From assembly GCA_003402375.1 (NCBI GenBank), contig QFXJ01000015.1, positions 1 through 64,000 of the forward strand: a DNA stretch of 64,000 bases. Reading direction: 5' to 3'. Each line of letters begins with the position of its first letter. Positions within the stretch are counted from its first letter, which is position 1. Origin of the DNA: Candidatus Nitrotoga sp. CP45. Lineage in GTDB: Bacteria; Pseudomonadota; Gammaproteobacteria; Burkholderiales; Gallionellaceae. The notes beneath the pieces are model-generated. The model was given only the letters and a program-made list of their open reading frames with translations, did no database searches and was not told where the DNA came from. A program made the translations under genes and the position numbers. Of the stretch, positions 56,032-64,000 are shown one piece after another.

Positions 56032-57958
56032 CAGGGATAGCCAGCTGGTTAACTCCATTCTTTGCCGTAATAACACCCAAGCGTTGCTTGAGAGAACGCG
56101 GCGGCTGGCCAAAAAGCTGGGAGTAATACATGGTATTGCTCATCACCTTTTTTACGTAATTGCGGGTTTCATCAAAGGGAATGTTTTCGGCGTAAATGGC
56201 TCCTTCCAATGCACTTTCCCCCCGCCATTTGCGGGCGCGTGCAGGTCCGGCGTTATACGCAGCAGAAGCCAGCACTGGACTATTGTCGAGTGACGATAGC
56301 ACCGTTTTCATGTAATACGTGCCAAGCTTAAAATGAGTATCCAGTTGACTCACAAGTGCCTGGCGATAACTCTTCATCCCTATTTTTTGCGCTATCCAAC
56401 GCGCTGTAGCAGGCATGATCTGCATAAGGCCTGTCGCACCAACTGGTGATTTAGCTTGATAGACGAAACGGCTCTCTTGCCGTATTAAGCCATATACCCA
56501 GGCTTCTTCCAGCTCATACTTGCGAACATAACCCTGCAATACCTCCCGGTAGGGCGCAAGATAACGCAGGCTGAAGTCATGTATCTGCACGGTACGATCG
56601 GCGGTGTTAATAGCATGGTCATACATCCCGTTGCGGCGCGCAATTTCAGCTGCCACCAACAGCTGTTGATCGTCAAGCTTGCGCGCTGCCCATGCCCATT
56701 CTCTGGCCGCATCAGTGCGTAAATCCATACGGTATAACGCCAGTGTACGCTGGACGGCGGGTTGCGCCAGCATTGCATTGATTGTCGCTTTGCTTGGCTG
56801 ATAACTGGCCGGAATTGTTGCGGCAGGAGCAACTCCAATTTCTTCAGCGGAAAGTTGCCCGTAAAAATTATGTTCGGTGCTCAATTCAGTAAACAGCACA
56901 TTCGCTTCCGGCAAACTTCCCCATGCTTTCAGAGCACGCGCCTTCCAATAGCGCCAGACGCCTTCGCGCTGTTGTTGCGGCGTCATGGCATTAATACTCG
57001 CCCAAACTTCATGCCAGTTCTGCGTAAGCAACGCCGCTCGGGCACGCCACGCCAATTGCGGCCCGGTCAAGGGTGCCTCACCCGCCGCCTTGTACCATTC
57101 CAGCGCGCGCGTATCTCGCTTGCGTGCCGCTTCGTAACCTAACCACCCATAAAAATAATACTGCTCATCCGCAGTAAAATATGCCGCTTTTTTTTCCCAC
57201 TGTGAATAAGCTAATTGCGGCGACTGCTTGGCAAGCCGTAGCAAGGCAAACATCGCCACCACGCGCTGCGCTTCGGAGGCATTATCCAGCTTGGCCGTGG
57301 CAAGATAACGCACCTGATCAGTGGCGGCACTATCCAGTTCGGATGAAGAAAGGGCACGCTTGGCGGGCAACCTCTCCGAAAGCTGTTTAGCCAGCGTCAA
57401 ATTGCCTGCTTCCAATGCCAGGCGCAAGCGTAGCCATATATCCGTCGCATTAATGATACCGCTGGCAATTGCCGCATCGAACAATGGAGCACAGCTTTCC
57501 GGCGTTTCCGCGCTGTTAGTTAGCCACAGGTTGCGGGCCTCATGCAGCACTTGTTCTTCTTGCAGACGTTGACGCGATCGCAGGGCATAGCAGATCAGAT
57601 CAACCTCTCCGCCCACCAAATTAGGATATTGCCCCGCAAACTCTTCCCATTGCTGCCTTTTCCCCAACAATCTCAACCATTCCGCACGCAGATGGTTAAT
57701 CACCGGGGTATCATCAGGACGCGCCAGAAATGCCTGAATATCGGCGACGCTCGCCGTTTCTAGCCGCATACGCAACTGGTAATAAGCGAGATAGGGTTCT
57801 AGCGGAGAGTGCTTTAAACGCACGGACATGCGATCAAGCTTCACCAAATCACCCATACGGAATGCATCGCGCGCGGCAAGAAAATCCGCATCCTGATTTG
57901 CTACCGCCAAAGCAGGAATAAAAAGCAATGCAAACACAAAAAACTTTGGAAAACGCAT
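56021..57958 (-). CDS. slt: Soluble lytic murein transglycosylase
   Basis: 645 residues from the ATG at 57958 (MRFPKFFVFALLFIPALAVA signal peptide); twelve in-frame codons upstream are unlikely to be used. The long helical superhelix (U and L domains) has many 30-residue alpha repeats (residues about 25-440). The catalytic domain is at about 460-600: the Glu lies in GLIRQESRFVYQAKSPVGATGLMQIMPATA; SAAYNAGPARARKW is conserved motif IV. It cleaves peptidoglycan to 1,6-anhydromuropeptides. Confidence 0.95.
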   Translation of the reverse strand: MRFPKFFVFALLFIPALAVANQDADFLAARDAFRMGDLVKLDRMSVRLKHSPLEPYLAYYQLRMRLETASVADIQAFLARPDDTPVINHLRAEWLRLLGKRQQWEEFAGQYPNLVGGEVDLICYALRSRQRLQEEQVLHEARNLWLTNSAETPESCAPLFDAAIASGIINATDIWLRLRLALEAGNLTLAKQLSERLPAKRALSSSELDSAATDQVRYLATAKLDNASEAQRVVAMFALLRLAKQSPQLAYSQWEKKAAYFTADEQYYFYGWLGYEAARKRDTRALEWYKAAGEAPLTGPQLAWRARAALLTQNWHEVWASINAMTPQQQREGVWRYWKARALKAWGSLPEANVLFTELSTEHNFYGQLSAEEIGVAPAATIPASYQPSKATINAMLAQPAVQRTLALYRMDLRTDAAREWAWAARKLDDQQLLVAAEIARRNGMYDHAINTADRTVQIHDFSLRYLAPYREVLQGYVRKYELEEAWVYGLIRQESRFVYQAKSPVGATGLMQIMPATARWIAQKIGMKSYRQALVSQLDTHFKLGTYYMKTVLSSLDNSPVLASAAYNAGPARARKWRGESALEGAIYAENIPFDETRNYVKKVMSNTMYYSQLFGQPPRSLKQRLGVITAKNGVNQLAIPDER

Positions 57959-58406
57959 GGAAGGTGCCCTTATAAAATTCCGCTTAGCCGCCACATTCCC
58001 GACTGATTTTGAAATTTTTGCATAGCAGGCGATTTCCTATTTATATTGCAGTGAATGCACCTCTTCTACTATCGGTGGACAGTGCCCGAAACTTGAACTT
58101 GACGCGACTTGTTGTCCGCATTGACACACGATCAACACGTTCTTCAACCATATACGGGTCGAATATTTTAGCAGATAAGCAAAATATTTCTGTGCATGTA
58201 TAGCTGAGATACTGTTTTTTAAAAAAGGTTTACATTAATGATAATTTAACCAACATATACCAATAATAAAGGAGGTACATATTACCTGTTTATTATTATT
58301 GTAAATGCAAAGCTAAGCATCCCCCCATATAGGCATGGAGAGGGAATGCAAAAACCTGTAAAATCCTGAAACTGAAAAATTCTATTAATTAAAGCAAGGA
58401 AAACAC
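57959..58406. promoter_or_regulatory. Leader region of fbp with AT-rich hairpin
   Basis: About 450 bp without a gene. At 58261-58301 CAATAATAA pairs with TTATTATTG, and inside that AGGTA pairs with TACCT, giving a two-step stem-loop that encloses AGGAGGT. No ATG follows that AGGAGGT at useful distance. The fbp ATG itself is preceded by AAGGAA. The region must contain the fbp promoter; operators (for example CbbR-type) were not recognised. Confidence 0.4.
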
Positions 58407-59411
58407 ATGAGCAAGAACCTGGTGCAATTTATTATCGAAGAACAAAGACAATTACCAAGTGCAACCGGTGACTTCACTGGGTTGCTCAGTGACATCATTG
58501 TGGCCTGCAAACAAATTTCACATAGTGTAAATAAAGGTGCATTGATCGGCGTACTTGGAAGTGCAGGTAGCGAAAACATCCAGGGTGAAACACAAAAAAA
58601 GCTAGATGTCATAACCAATGACATTTTTATTGAAGCAAACCAATGGAGCGGCCATCTTGCCGCTATGGCATCTGAAGAAATGGATGACATCTACCCAATT
58701 CCTGCGCAATATCCAAAAGGTAAGTACTTGCTGACATTTGACCCGCTGGATGGTTCGTCCAACATTGACGTAAATATTTCCGTTGGCACTATTTTCTCGA
58801 TTCTACGTTGCCCCGAAGGAGTGACAAACCCCACCGCAGAGGATTTTCTGCAACCGGGCACTAAACAGGTCTGCGCTGGTTATGCGTTATATGGCCCCTC
58901 TACAATGTTAGTACTCACCACTGGACATGGCGTAAATGGCTTCACGCTAAATAATGACATTGGAGAATTCATGCTAACTCATCCGAATATGACCATTCCG
59001 ACCGATACCCAAGAATTCGCCATCAACATGTCCAACCAGCGTTTCTGGGAAGCTCCGGTGCAACGTTATGTAGATGAATGCGTAAAGGGTAAAACCCCAG
59101 GAGGACGGGAAAAAAACTTCAACATGCGCTGGGTGGCTTCGATGGTTGCGGAGGTGCATCGCATCCTGATTCGCGGCGGCATCTTTATGTATCCATTCGA
59201 CAACAAGGAAGTAGGCAAGGCAGGAAAATTGCGTTTACTATATGAAGCCAATCCCATGTCTTTCATCGTGGAACAAGCAGGAGGGGTATGCTCCACAGGT
59301 CGCGAACGTATTATGGAACTCAAGCCAACGGGCTTGCATCAACGTGTGCCGGTGATTCTTGGCTCGAAGAATGAAGTAGAGCGTGTAGCGGGTTACCACA
59401 AAGAAGCGTGA
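58407..59411 (+). CDS. fbp: Fructose-1,6-bisphosphatase, class I
   Basis: 334 residues. Removes the 1-phosphate of fructose 1,6-bisphosphate in gluconeogenesis and the Calvin cycle. Metal site [22 protein letters not shown] (about 111-132), with SEEMDD upstream. The active-site block [14 protein letters not shown] and [32 protein letters not shown] are diagnostic. Together with prk it supports CO2 fixation. Its own terminator follows. Confidence 0.97.
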   Translation: MSKNLVQFIIEEQRQLPSATGDFTGLLSDIIVACKQISHSVNKGALIGVLGSAGSENIQGETQKKLDVITNDIFIEANQWSGHLAAMASEEMDDIYPIPAQYPKGKYLLTFDPLDGSSNIDVNISVGTIFSILRCPEGVTNPTAEDFLQPGTKQVCAGYALYGPSTMLVLTTGHGVNGFTLNNDIGEFMLTHPNMTIPTDTQEFAINMSNQRFWEAPVQRYVDECVKGKTPGGREKNFNMRWVASMVAEVHRILIRGGIFMYPFDNKEVGKAGKLRLLYEANPMSFIVEQAGGVCSTGRERIMELKPTGLHQRVPVILGSKNEVERVAGYHKEA

Positions 59412-59424
59412 CACAATTAAATAA

Positions 59425-59500
59425 AAACCGCTGCTGGCCTACACAATCAAAACCAAACGGGCAAGATAGCCCGCTTGGTTTTGAAGCGGTTTTATTTAAC
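59425..59500 (+). terminator. Nested terminator of fbp
   Basis: Outer stem AAAACCGCT / AGCGGTTTT and inner stem AAAACCAA-CGGG / CCCG-TTGGTTTT, followed by ATTTAA. Symmetrical enough to work in both directions. Confidence 0.75.
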
Positions 59501-59641
59501 TGGCAGGGCGACTCTAATTAAAATAATCAGCACTTCCTTATTTTGAAGGCACTACGCTAATTAACCTTAAACGTTCCTGAAAGTTTCATTTTTAAATACT
59601 CCCTAAATCAATAGAAGAGTTGTTCAATCCAAATACTCTAC

Positions 59642-61204
59642 CTAGCCGCGAATAAAATACAAAACAATTATCCCGAATAAAATTAACGCGACTAATATAA
59701 CCAGTTGGTTTATTTGTTTTTGTTGGGCCACTAATTCGCGCAATACGTTTGCAATTTGCAATCCGGGTTTTTCATTCAAAGTTTGGTACAACAAACGCGG
59801 TAGTTGCGGCAATAGAATGGCGTAGTGTGGCGCCTCTATTTTTAGCGCATTAAGAAAACCGCGCCAGCCAATTTGCTCGCTCATCCAACGTTCCAGCCAG
59901 GGCTTGGCAGTCTTCCACAGATCCAACTCGGGATCAAGTTGCAGACCCAGTCCCTCAATATTAAGCAAAGTTTTTTGCAACAGCACGAGCTGTGGCTGCA
60001 CTTCAATGCCGAATTGGCGCGAGGTCTGAAACAAGCGCAGCAAGACACGTCCGAAAGAAACTTCACGCAAGGGCCGGTCAAAGATTGGCTCGCACACGGC
60101 TCGAATCGCTGCCTCCAGCTCATCCACTCGTGTAGCCGCAGGTGCCCAGCCAGATTCTATGTGTACTTCCGCTACGCGTTTATAGTCGCGCCGAAAGAAA
60201 GCAATAAAGTTCTGTGCGAGATAATGTTTGTCGGTATCTGTGAGGGTGCCCATGATGCCGAAATCCAGTGCAATGTAGCGGCCATCCGCTGCCACCTGCA
60301 CATTACCGGGATGCATGTCGGCATGGAAAAAACCATCGCGAAAAACCTGGGTGTAGAAAATTTCTACGCCATTGGCAGCCAGCGTAGGGAGGTCGACGCC
60401 GGCCGCGCGTAGCGCCTCCACGCGATTGACGGGAAGGCCATACATACGCTCCATCACCATCACTTCATCCGTACACCAATCCCAATAAATTTCCGGAACC
60501 AGCAACAATTTGGAATTGGCAAAGTTGCGTTTCAATTGGCTGGCACTGGAAGCTTCCCGCATCAGGTCAAGTTCGTTATGCAGATGCTTCTCGAATTCCT
60601 CGACCACTTTGCGCGGCTTGAGCCGCCTTCCGTCTTCCCACCAGCGCTCAATTAAACTCGCGCAGATATCAAGCAGTGCGATGTCGTGCGCGATAACGCG
60701 TGCGATGCCTGGACGCAGGATTTTTATTGCGACTTCGCGCCCATTAGGCAGCACGGCGAAATGCACTTGAGCCACTGAGGCACTGGCAACGGGGTTTTCC
60801 TCAAAACTTTTAAATACTTCATTGAGTTTTTTATTGTAGGCGGCCTCCAGCAAAACCACAGCTTGCGCGGAAGGAAAGGGCGGCACCTGATCTTGTAGTT
60901 TGGCCAGCTCGTCAGCGATGTCGACAGGCATCAGATCGCGGCGGGTAGAAAGCATTTGTCCGAACTTTACGAAGATCGGACCCAAGCTTTCCAATGCATG
61001 GCGCAATCTCACTGCACGCGGTGCAGAGGTGTCACGTGCGAATAGCAGTAAGTTAATCGATATCCGCAGCCAGCGCATACGTGAATGCACCAGCAAAAAC
61101 TCATCCAAGCCGAAGCGCAATACGACAAAAATTATTTTTAACAGGCGTAACAGGCGCATGAAAATTTTACGAATAACGGTGAGCGGCGCTAAGCGCTCCG
61201 CCAT
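59642..61204 (-). CDS. ubiB: UbiB, ADCK/ABC1-family ubiquinone biosynthesis ATPase
   Basis: 520 residues. Atypical kinase-like ATPase needed for ubiquinone assembly in the Ubi metabolon. Family motifs: [20 protein letters not shown] (the KxGQ that blocks ordinary kinase activity), [36 protein letters not shown] and ALDFGIMG. Two C-terminal membrane helices ([19 protein letters not shown]). A start at residue 17 (MRLLRLLKI, 61156) is possible. No ubiE/ubiJ upstream; an IS relic is there instead. Confidence 0.94.
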   Translation of the reverse strand: MAERLAPLTVIRKIFMRLLRLLKIIFVVLRFGLDEFLLVHSRMRWLRISINLLLFARDTSAPRAVRLRHALESLGPIFVKFGQMLSTRRDLMPVDIADELAKLQDQVPPFPSAQAVVLLEAAYNKKLNEVFKSFEENPVASASVAQVHFAVLPNGREVAIKILRPGIARVIAHDIALLDICASLIERWWEDGRRLKPRKVVEEFEKHLHNELDLMREASSASQLKRNFANSKLLLVPEIYWDWCTDEVMVMERMYGLPVNRVEALRAAGVDLPTLAANGVEIFYTQVFRDGFFHADMHPGNVQVAADGRYIALDFGIMGTLTDTDKHYLAQNFIAFFRRDYKRVAEVHIESGWAPAATRVDELEAAIRAVCEPIFDRPLREVSFGRVLLRLFQTSRQFGIEVQPQLVLLQKTLLNIEGLGLQLDPELDLWKTAKPWLERWMSEQIGWRGFLNALKIEAPHYAILLPQLPRLLYQTLNEKPGLQIANVLRELVAQQKQINQLVILVALILFGIIVLYFIRG

Positions 61205-61214
61205 TATTATGAAC

Positions 61215-61404
61215 GGCGGTACGGGTCAGGAAGCGACTCAACACCCAGCATTCCGCGTGCTGGGCAATCTGAAAACAGCTATCAGTGAAACCTACCATGC
61301 TTTTGATTCCCGTAAGTAAATACGCAGACCATTATTTGGCCGAAGTTCAGTACCGCTTTAACCACCGCTTCGATCTTGGCATCATCCCAAGCGCCTCGTT
61401 TCAG
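61215..61404 (+). pseudogene. IS1595-family transposase C-terminal relic
   Basis: One frame reads [31 protein letters not shown], stop. A frame shifted at that point continues KYADHYLAEVQYRFNHRFDL then GIIPSASFQV, stop. VLGNLKTAxxxTYHAF...YLAEVQYRFNRRFDL is the usual end of IS1595/ISXO2-like DDE transposases. Only this end survives, between ubiB and dnaB, with a frameshift. Confidence 0.6.
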
Positions 61405-61406
61405 GT

Positions 61407-62795
61407 TTAATATTGAGCGTGAGCGAAGTTATCAAAACGCGTAAATTCACCCCGGAAAGTCAACTCAACCTTGCCTATCGGGCCATTACGCTGCTTACCG
61501 ATGATAATTTCCGCCTTACCCTTATCAGGTGAATCGGGGTTGTATACTTCGTCACGATAGATAAACAGGATCAAATCAGCATCCTGTTCAATAGCACCAG
61601 ATTCGCGCAAATCGGACATCATCGGGCGTTTGTTTGGGCGTTGCTCCAAGCTTCGGTTAAGCTGCGACAGCGCCATCACGGGCACTTGCAACTCCTTGGC
61701 TAGCCCTTTCAGAGAACGTGAAATTTCGGAAATCTCGGTAGCGCGATTCTCACTTGCCTTACTGGAAGGAGAGGACATCAATTGCAAGTAATCGATGATA
61801 ATCAACCCTAAGCCATTATTTTGGCGATGTAGCCTGCGTGCACGCGAGCGTAATTCAAGCGAATTTAACGCGGCGGTTTCGTCGATAAAAATAGCTGCAT
61901 CATTCAACCGTCCCAGCGCATGGGTCAGGCGCGGCCAGTCATCTTCCTGCAAACGTCCAGTGCGCAAATCATGCTGGTTGAGTTTGCCTACTGAACCTAT
62001 CATACGCATGGCTAGTTGGATACCACCCATTTCCATGCTAAAGATTGCCACTGGCTTACAGCCTTCCAGCGCTACATGCTCGGCGATATTGATGGCAAAA
62101 GCAGTCTTACCCATGCTCGGACGCCCGGCAACAATAATCAGTTCACCTGGCTGCAAGCCAGAAGTCATGCTATCCAAGTCGGTAAACCCGCTCGCCACAC
62201 CGGTTACATCGCTAGAATTATCGCGGCCATAAAGTGTCTCAATCCGCTCCACCACTTTCGTAAGTAGCGGGGGAAGAGGACTGAAACCCTGGCGGCCGCG
62301 CTCACCCGCCTCAGCGATCTCAAACACACGACTTTCAGCTTCATCCAGCAACTGATCCGCATCGCGGCCGGCCGGGTTATAAGCGCTGGTAGAAATTTCG
62401 CTGCCAACCTCGGCCAATTTCCGCATGACAGCACGTTCGCGCACGATTTCAGCATAACGCCGGATATTGGCTGCGGATGGTACGTTTTGCGCCAAGGAGC
62501 CGAGATAAGCCAATCCACCGGCTTTGTCGAGTTCAGCATTACTTTCCAGCGATTCCGCCACGGTGATAACATCCACCGGTTTGGCATGCTCGGTCAAACG
62601 CGCGATATGCCGGTAAATCAGTCGGTGCTCAAAGCGGTAGAAATCTTGTTCGCTAATCAGGTCGGAAATTTTGTCCCACGCGGTGGAGTCCAAAAAGATA
62701 CCGCCCAATACCGATTGCTCGGCTTCCACCGAATGAGGCGGAAGTTTTAGCGCCTCAAGCTGAGAATCTGTGGGAGTAATATGATGATTATGCAT
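61407..62795 (-). CDS. dnaB: Replicative DNA helicase
   Basis: 462 residues from the ATG at 62795 (MHNHHITPTDSQLEALKLPPHSVEAEQSVLGG). An in-frame GTG at 62810 lies inside the MITE and is not the native start. Hexameric fork helicase: N-terminal DnaB domain (about 20-125), RecA-like ATPase with Walker A GRPSMGKT (about 220-227), FSMEM and LIIIDYLQLM (Walker B). The MITE ends 10 bp before the ATG, so the ribosome-binding site now has to come from its AGAGGTG terminus, 12 bases from the start. Confidence 0.96.
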   Translation of the reverse strand: MHNHHITPTDSQLEALKLPPHSVEAEQSVLGGIFLDSTAWDKISDLISEQDFYRFEHRLIYRHIARLTEHAKPVDVITVAESLESNAELDKAGGLAYLGSLAQNVPSAANIRRYAEIVRERAVMRKLAEVGSEISTSAYNPAGRDADQLLDEAESRVFEIAEAGERGRQGFSPLPPLLTKVVERIETLYGRDNSSDVTGVASGFTDLDSMTSGLQPGELIIVAGRPSMGKTAFAINIAEHVALEGCKPVAIFSMEMGGIQLAMRMIGSVGKLNQHDLRTGRLQEDDWPRLTHALGRLNDAAIFIDETAALNSLELRSRARRLHRQNNGLGLIIIDYLQLMSSPSSKASENRATEISEISRSLKGLAKELQVPVMALSQLNRSLEQRPNKRPMMSDLRESGAIEQDADLILFIYRDEVYNPDSPDKGKAEIIIGKQRNGPIGKVELTFRGEFTRFDNFAHAQY

Positions 62796-62804
62796 AGTTG
62801 CTAA

Positions 62805-62984
62805 GGGCACCTCTAAAAATTAAGAGTTCTAAACAAGACTAGGCGCGAATAAAAAATGTTGACGCAGCATATAATTGATATGTAAGGAAACATTTTTTTT
62901 GAGCAACAACGTATTGTGACGAAACGGGTTAAGCAGGCAATCCCCGAAGGGGATGCTCGCAAATCTGAATTTTTAGAGGTGCCC
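62805..62984. mobile_element. 180-bp MITE, copy 2
   Basis: Starts GGGCACCTCTAAAAATTAA and ends AATTTTTAGAGGTGCCC, flanked by direct CTAA repeats (62801-62804 and 62985-62988). It is 175/180 identical to the copy at 2583-2762. Inserted directly in front of dnaB. The high identity of both copies and clean target duplications point to recent movement. Confidence 0.9.
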
Positions 62985-63047
62985 CTAAGTTGTTGCCCCA
63001 AAGCTGGCTGTAGCATTCTATCACTGAGAAAATATTGCCAGCAGAAA

Positions 63048-63077
63048 TAAAATAGAGCTGTTACCAGCTCTATTTTA
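63048..63077 (-). terminator. Terminator of the priB-rpsR-rplI operon
   Basis: Perfect 13-bp stem TAAAATAGAGCTG / CAGCTCTATTTTA with loop TTAC; on the minus strand the right-hand arm ends TATTTTATTT. It separates rplI from dnaB. Confidence 0.85.
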
Positions 63078-63098
63078 TTTACAATAATGCATAGAAAA

Positions 63099-63554
63099 CT
63101 ACGGCTTATGTTCGCCCAGCACTGAGATTGTGATATTAGCTGTCACATCGGTGTGCAACACAATGCTCACTGGGTAATCACCAATTTGCTTGATATGCCC
63201 TGCCGACATGCGCACTTGAGTTTTTTCCGCAGTAAAACCTTGCAGTGCCAGTGCCGCAACGATATCGGCGTTAGTCACGGAACCAAACAACTTGCCATCA
63301 ACACCAGCCTTTTGTACGATTTGCACAGTCAATCCATTGTATTTCTCAGCGCGTGCCTGAGCTTCCGCCACCTTAGCTTGCTCTGCGGCTTCCAGTTCAA
63401 GACGACGAACTGCAAATTCCGCCTTATTACCTTCAGTCGCACGCTTAGCCTTGCCTTGCGGAATCAAAAAATTACGTGCATAGCCATTTTTGACATTGAC
63501 TACGTCTCCCAATTGGCCAAGGTTTACCATTTTTTCCATAAGTATCACTTGCAT
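63099..63554 (-). CDS. rplI: 50S ribosomal protein L9
   Basis: 151 residues (usual 147-150). [36 protein letters not shown] is the N-terminal rRNA-binding domain. A long connecting helix (about 45-75) and C-terminal domain [15 protein letters not shown] follow. Ten bp after rpsR; AAGGAGT precedes the ATG. Confidence 0.98.
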   Translation of the reverse strand: MQVILMEKMVNLGQLGDVVNVKNGYARNFLIPQGKAKRATEGNKAEFAVRRLELEAAEQAKVAEAQARAEKYNGLTVQIVQKAGVDGKLFGSVTNADIVAALALQGFTAEKTQVRMSAGHIKQIGDYPVSIVLHTDVTANITISVLGEHKP

Positions 63555-63564
63555 GTTCTACTCC

Positions 63565-63834
63565 TTAATGCAAATCTGTGTAAGGCAGCAACGCCAAGAA
63601 TCTTGCACGCTTGATTGCAATGCCCAATTGGCGCTGGAAGCGCGATTTAGTACCAGTAATACGCGCCGGAATAACCTTGCCATTCTCGGCAATAAATTCC
63701 TTGAGAATATTCAAATCCTTGTAATCCACTTCTGCAATCTTATCTGCGGTGAAGCGGCAAAATTTGCGGCGTTTAAACAGTTGACGCGAAGAGTTACTCT
63801 TCTTGTCATCTTTTTTCTTAAAAACACGAGCCAT
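63565..63834 (-). CDS. rpsR: 30S ribosomal protein S18
   Basis: 89 residues, slightly longer than the 75 of E. coli because of a Lys/Ser-rich N-terminal extension ([20 protein letters not shown]). Core: [51 protein letters not shown]. Binds S6 and 16S rRNA. It lies 10 bp after priB and 10 bp before rplI. Confidence 0.98.
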   Translation of the reverse strand: MARVFKKKDDKKSNSSRQLFKRRKFCRFTADKIAEVDYKDLNILKEFIAENGKVIPARITGTKSRFQRQLGIAIKRARFLALLPYTDLH

Positions 63835-63844
63835 GCTGTGCCCC

Positions 63845-64000
63845 TTATACTAATATAATGTTATCAATGTGCAGCACAAGTTGTGTGATACGTAAACTGC
63901 GCTGAGCCAAAAATCCTTCTGCCTTTACCCGCTGTCCAAGTTGCAAACTATTAGCCTGCTGGGCAGCTGCACCAAGAGCCAAAGCTGGAATATCGCACTG
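63845..64000 (-). CDS. priB: Primosomal replication protein N (PriB), partial
   Basis: The last 51 codons are in the window; the 5' part lies beyond its end. The reading [20 protein letters not shown], then [15 protein letters not shown], then [10 protein letters not shown] and stop matches the C-terminal strands of the PriB OB-fold ([12 protein letters not shown]). PriB helps PriA restart stalled forks. Its place before rpsR-rplI is the classic rpsF-priB-rpsR-rplI order. Confidence 0.9.
   Translation of the reverse strand, partial: QCDIPALALGAAAQQANSLQLGQRVKAEGFLAQRSLRITQLVLHIDNIILV

Noticed and set aside
60900-61319. 139-codon plus-strand ORF opposite the start of ubiB
   Set aside because: The first two thirds are a shadow of ubiB; only its end overlaps the transposase relic, annotated separately.

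Overview
The window is chromosomal DNA from a betaproteobacterium, most likely a Nitrosomonadales/Gallionellaceae-type chemolithoautotroph (inference). The basis is the housekeeping gene order (priB-rpsR-rplI beside dnaB; leuS-lptE-holA; grxC-secB-gpsA beside gpmI-envC-ctpA), the protein sequences, and a phosphoribulokinase plus class I fructose-1,6-bisphosphatase, which point to a Calvin cycle.

Layout. 1-5.1 kb: a structured non-coding stretch, a TonB-dependent receptor, a 180-bp MITE, an AlkC-like repair protein, a cupin, a small monooxygenase-like protein and an RHS relic. 5.2-8.5 kb: a small membrane protein and two overlapping family 2 glycosyltransferases, one carrying a SEC-C zinc motif and TPRs. 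8.8-12.1 kb: zwf and tal, then an internal transketolase fragment that ends in an amber codon at the catalytic Glu position. 12.2-14.1 kb: a periplasmic HtrA-like protease, a perfect 30-bp palindrome and a small TIR element. 14.1-17.95 kb: biotin operon bioB-bioF-bioH-bioC, with comF and trmL on the other strand. 19.3-25.8 kb: accessory region with IS3 and RAYT relics, yqhA, an ATP-grasp enzyme, yedI, and an integron-like cassette (two attC-like sites) whose single gene looks like a proteasome-type Ntn hydrolase. 25.8-29.3 kb: GT-C glycosyltransferase, D,D-carboxypeptidase, DUF3617 protein, IS4-type relic. 29.3-36.8 kb: gpsA, SH3 protein, secB, grxC, yibN, PglL/Wzy-like ligase, M48 protease, SH3 protein and CHASE2 protein, all on the minus strand. 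37.2-42.2 kb: gpmI-envC-ctpA-moeB on the plus strand. 42.6-49.7 kb: a small unknown gene, then dsbD, cutA, holA, lptE, leuS. 49.9-53.0 kb: prk and uvrD. 53.1-54.7 kb: a toxin-antitoxin pair and an HNH nuclease. 54.8-63.0 kb: cca, slt, fbp, ubiB, an IS1595-type relic, dnaB and the second MITE copy. 63.1-64.0 kb: rplI, rpsR and partial priB.

Functionally, the conserved blocks supply central carbon metabolism (zwf, tal, gpmI, prk, fbp), biotin synthesis, envelope maintenance (EnvC, CtpA, Slt, LptE, DsbD, SecB, carboxypeptidase, glycosyltransferases) and replication/translation (DnaB, PriB, HolA, UvrD, LeuS, Cca, L9, S18). Between them lie scars of at least five kinds of mobile element: a 180-bp MITE, RAYT, IS3, IS4 and IS1595 types. 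The most unusual item is the attC-flanked cassette at 24.0-25.3 kb.
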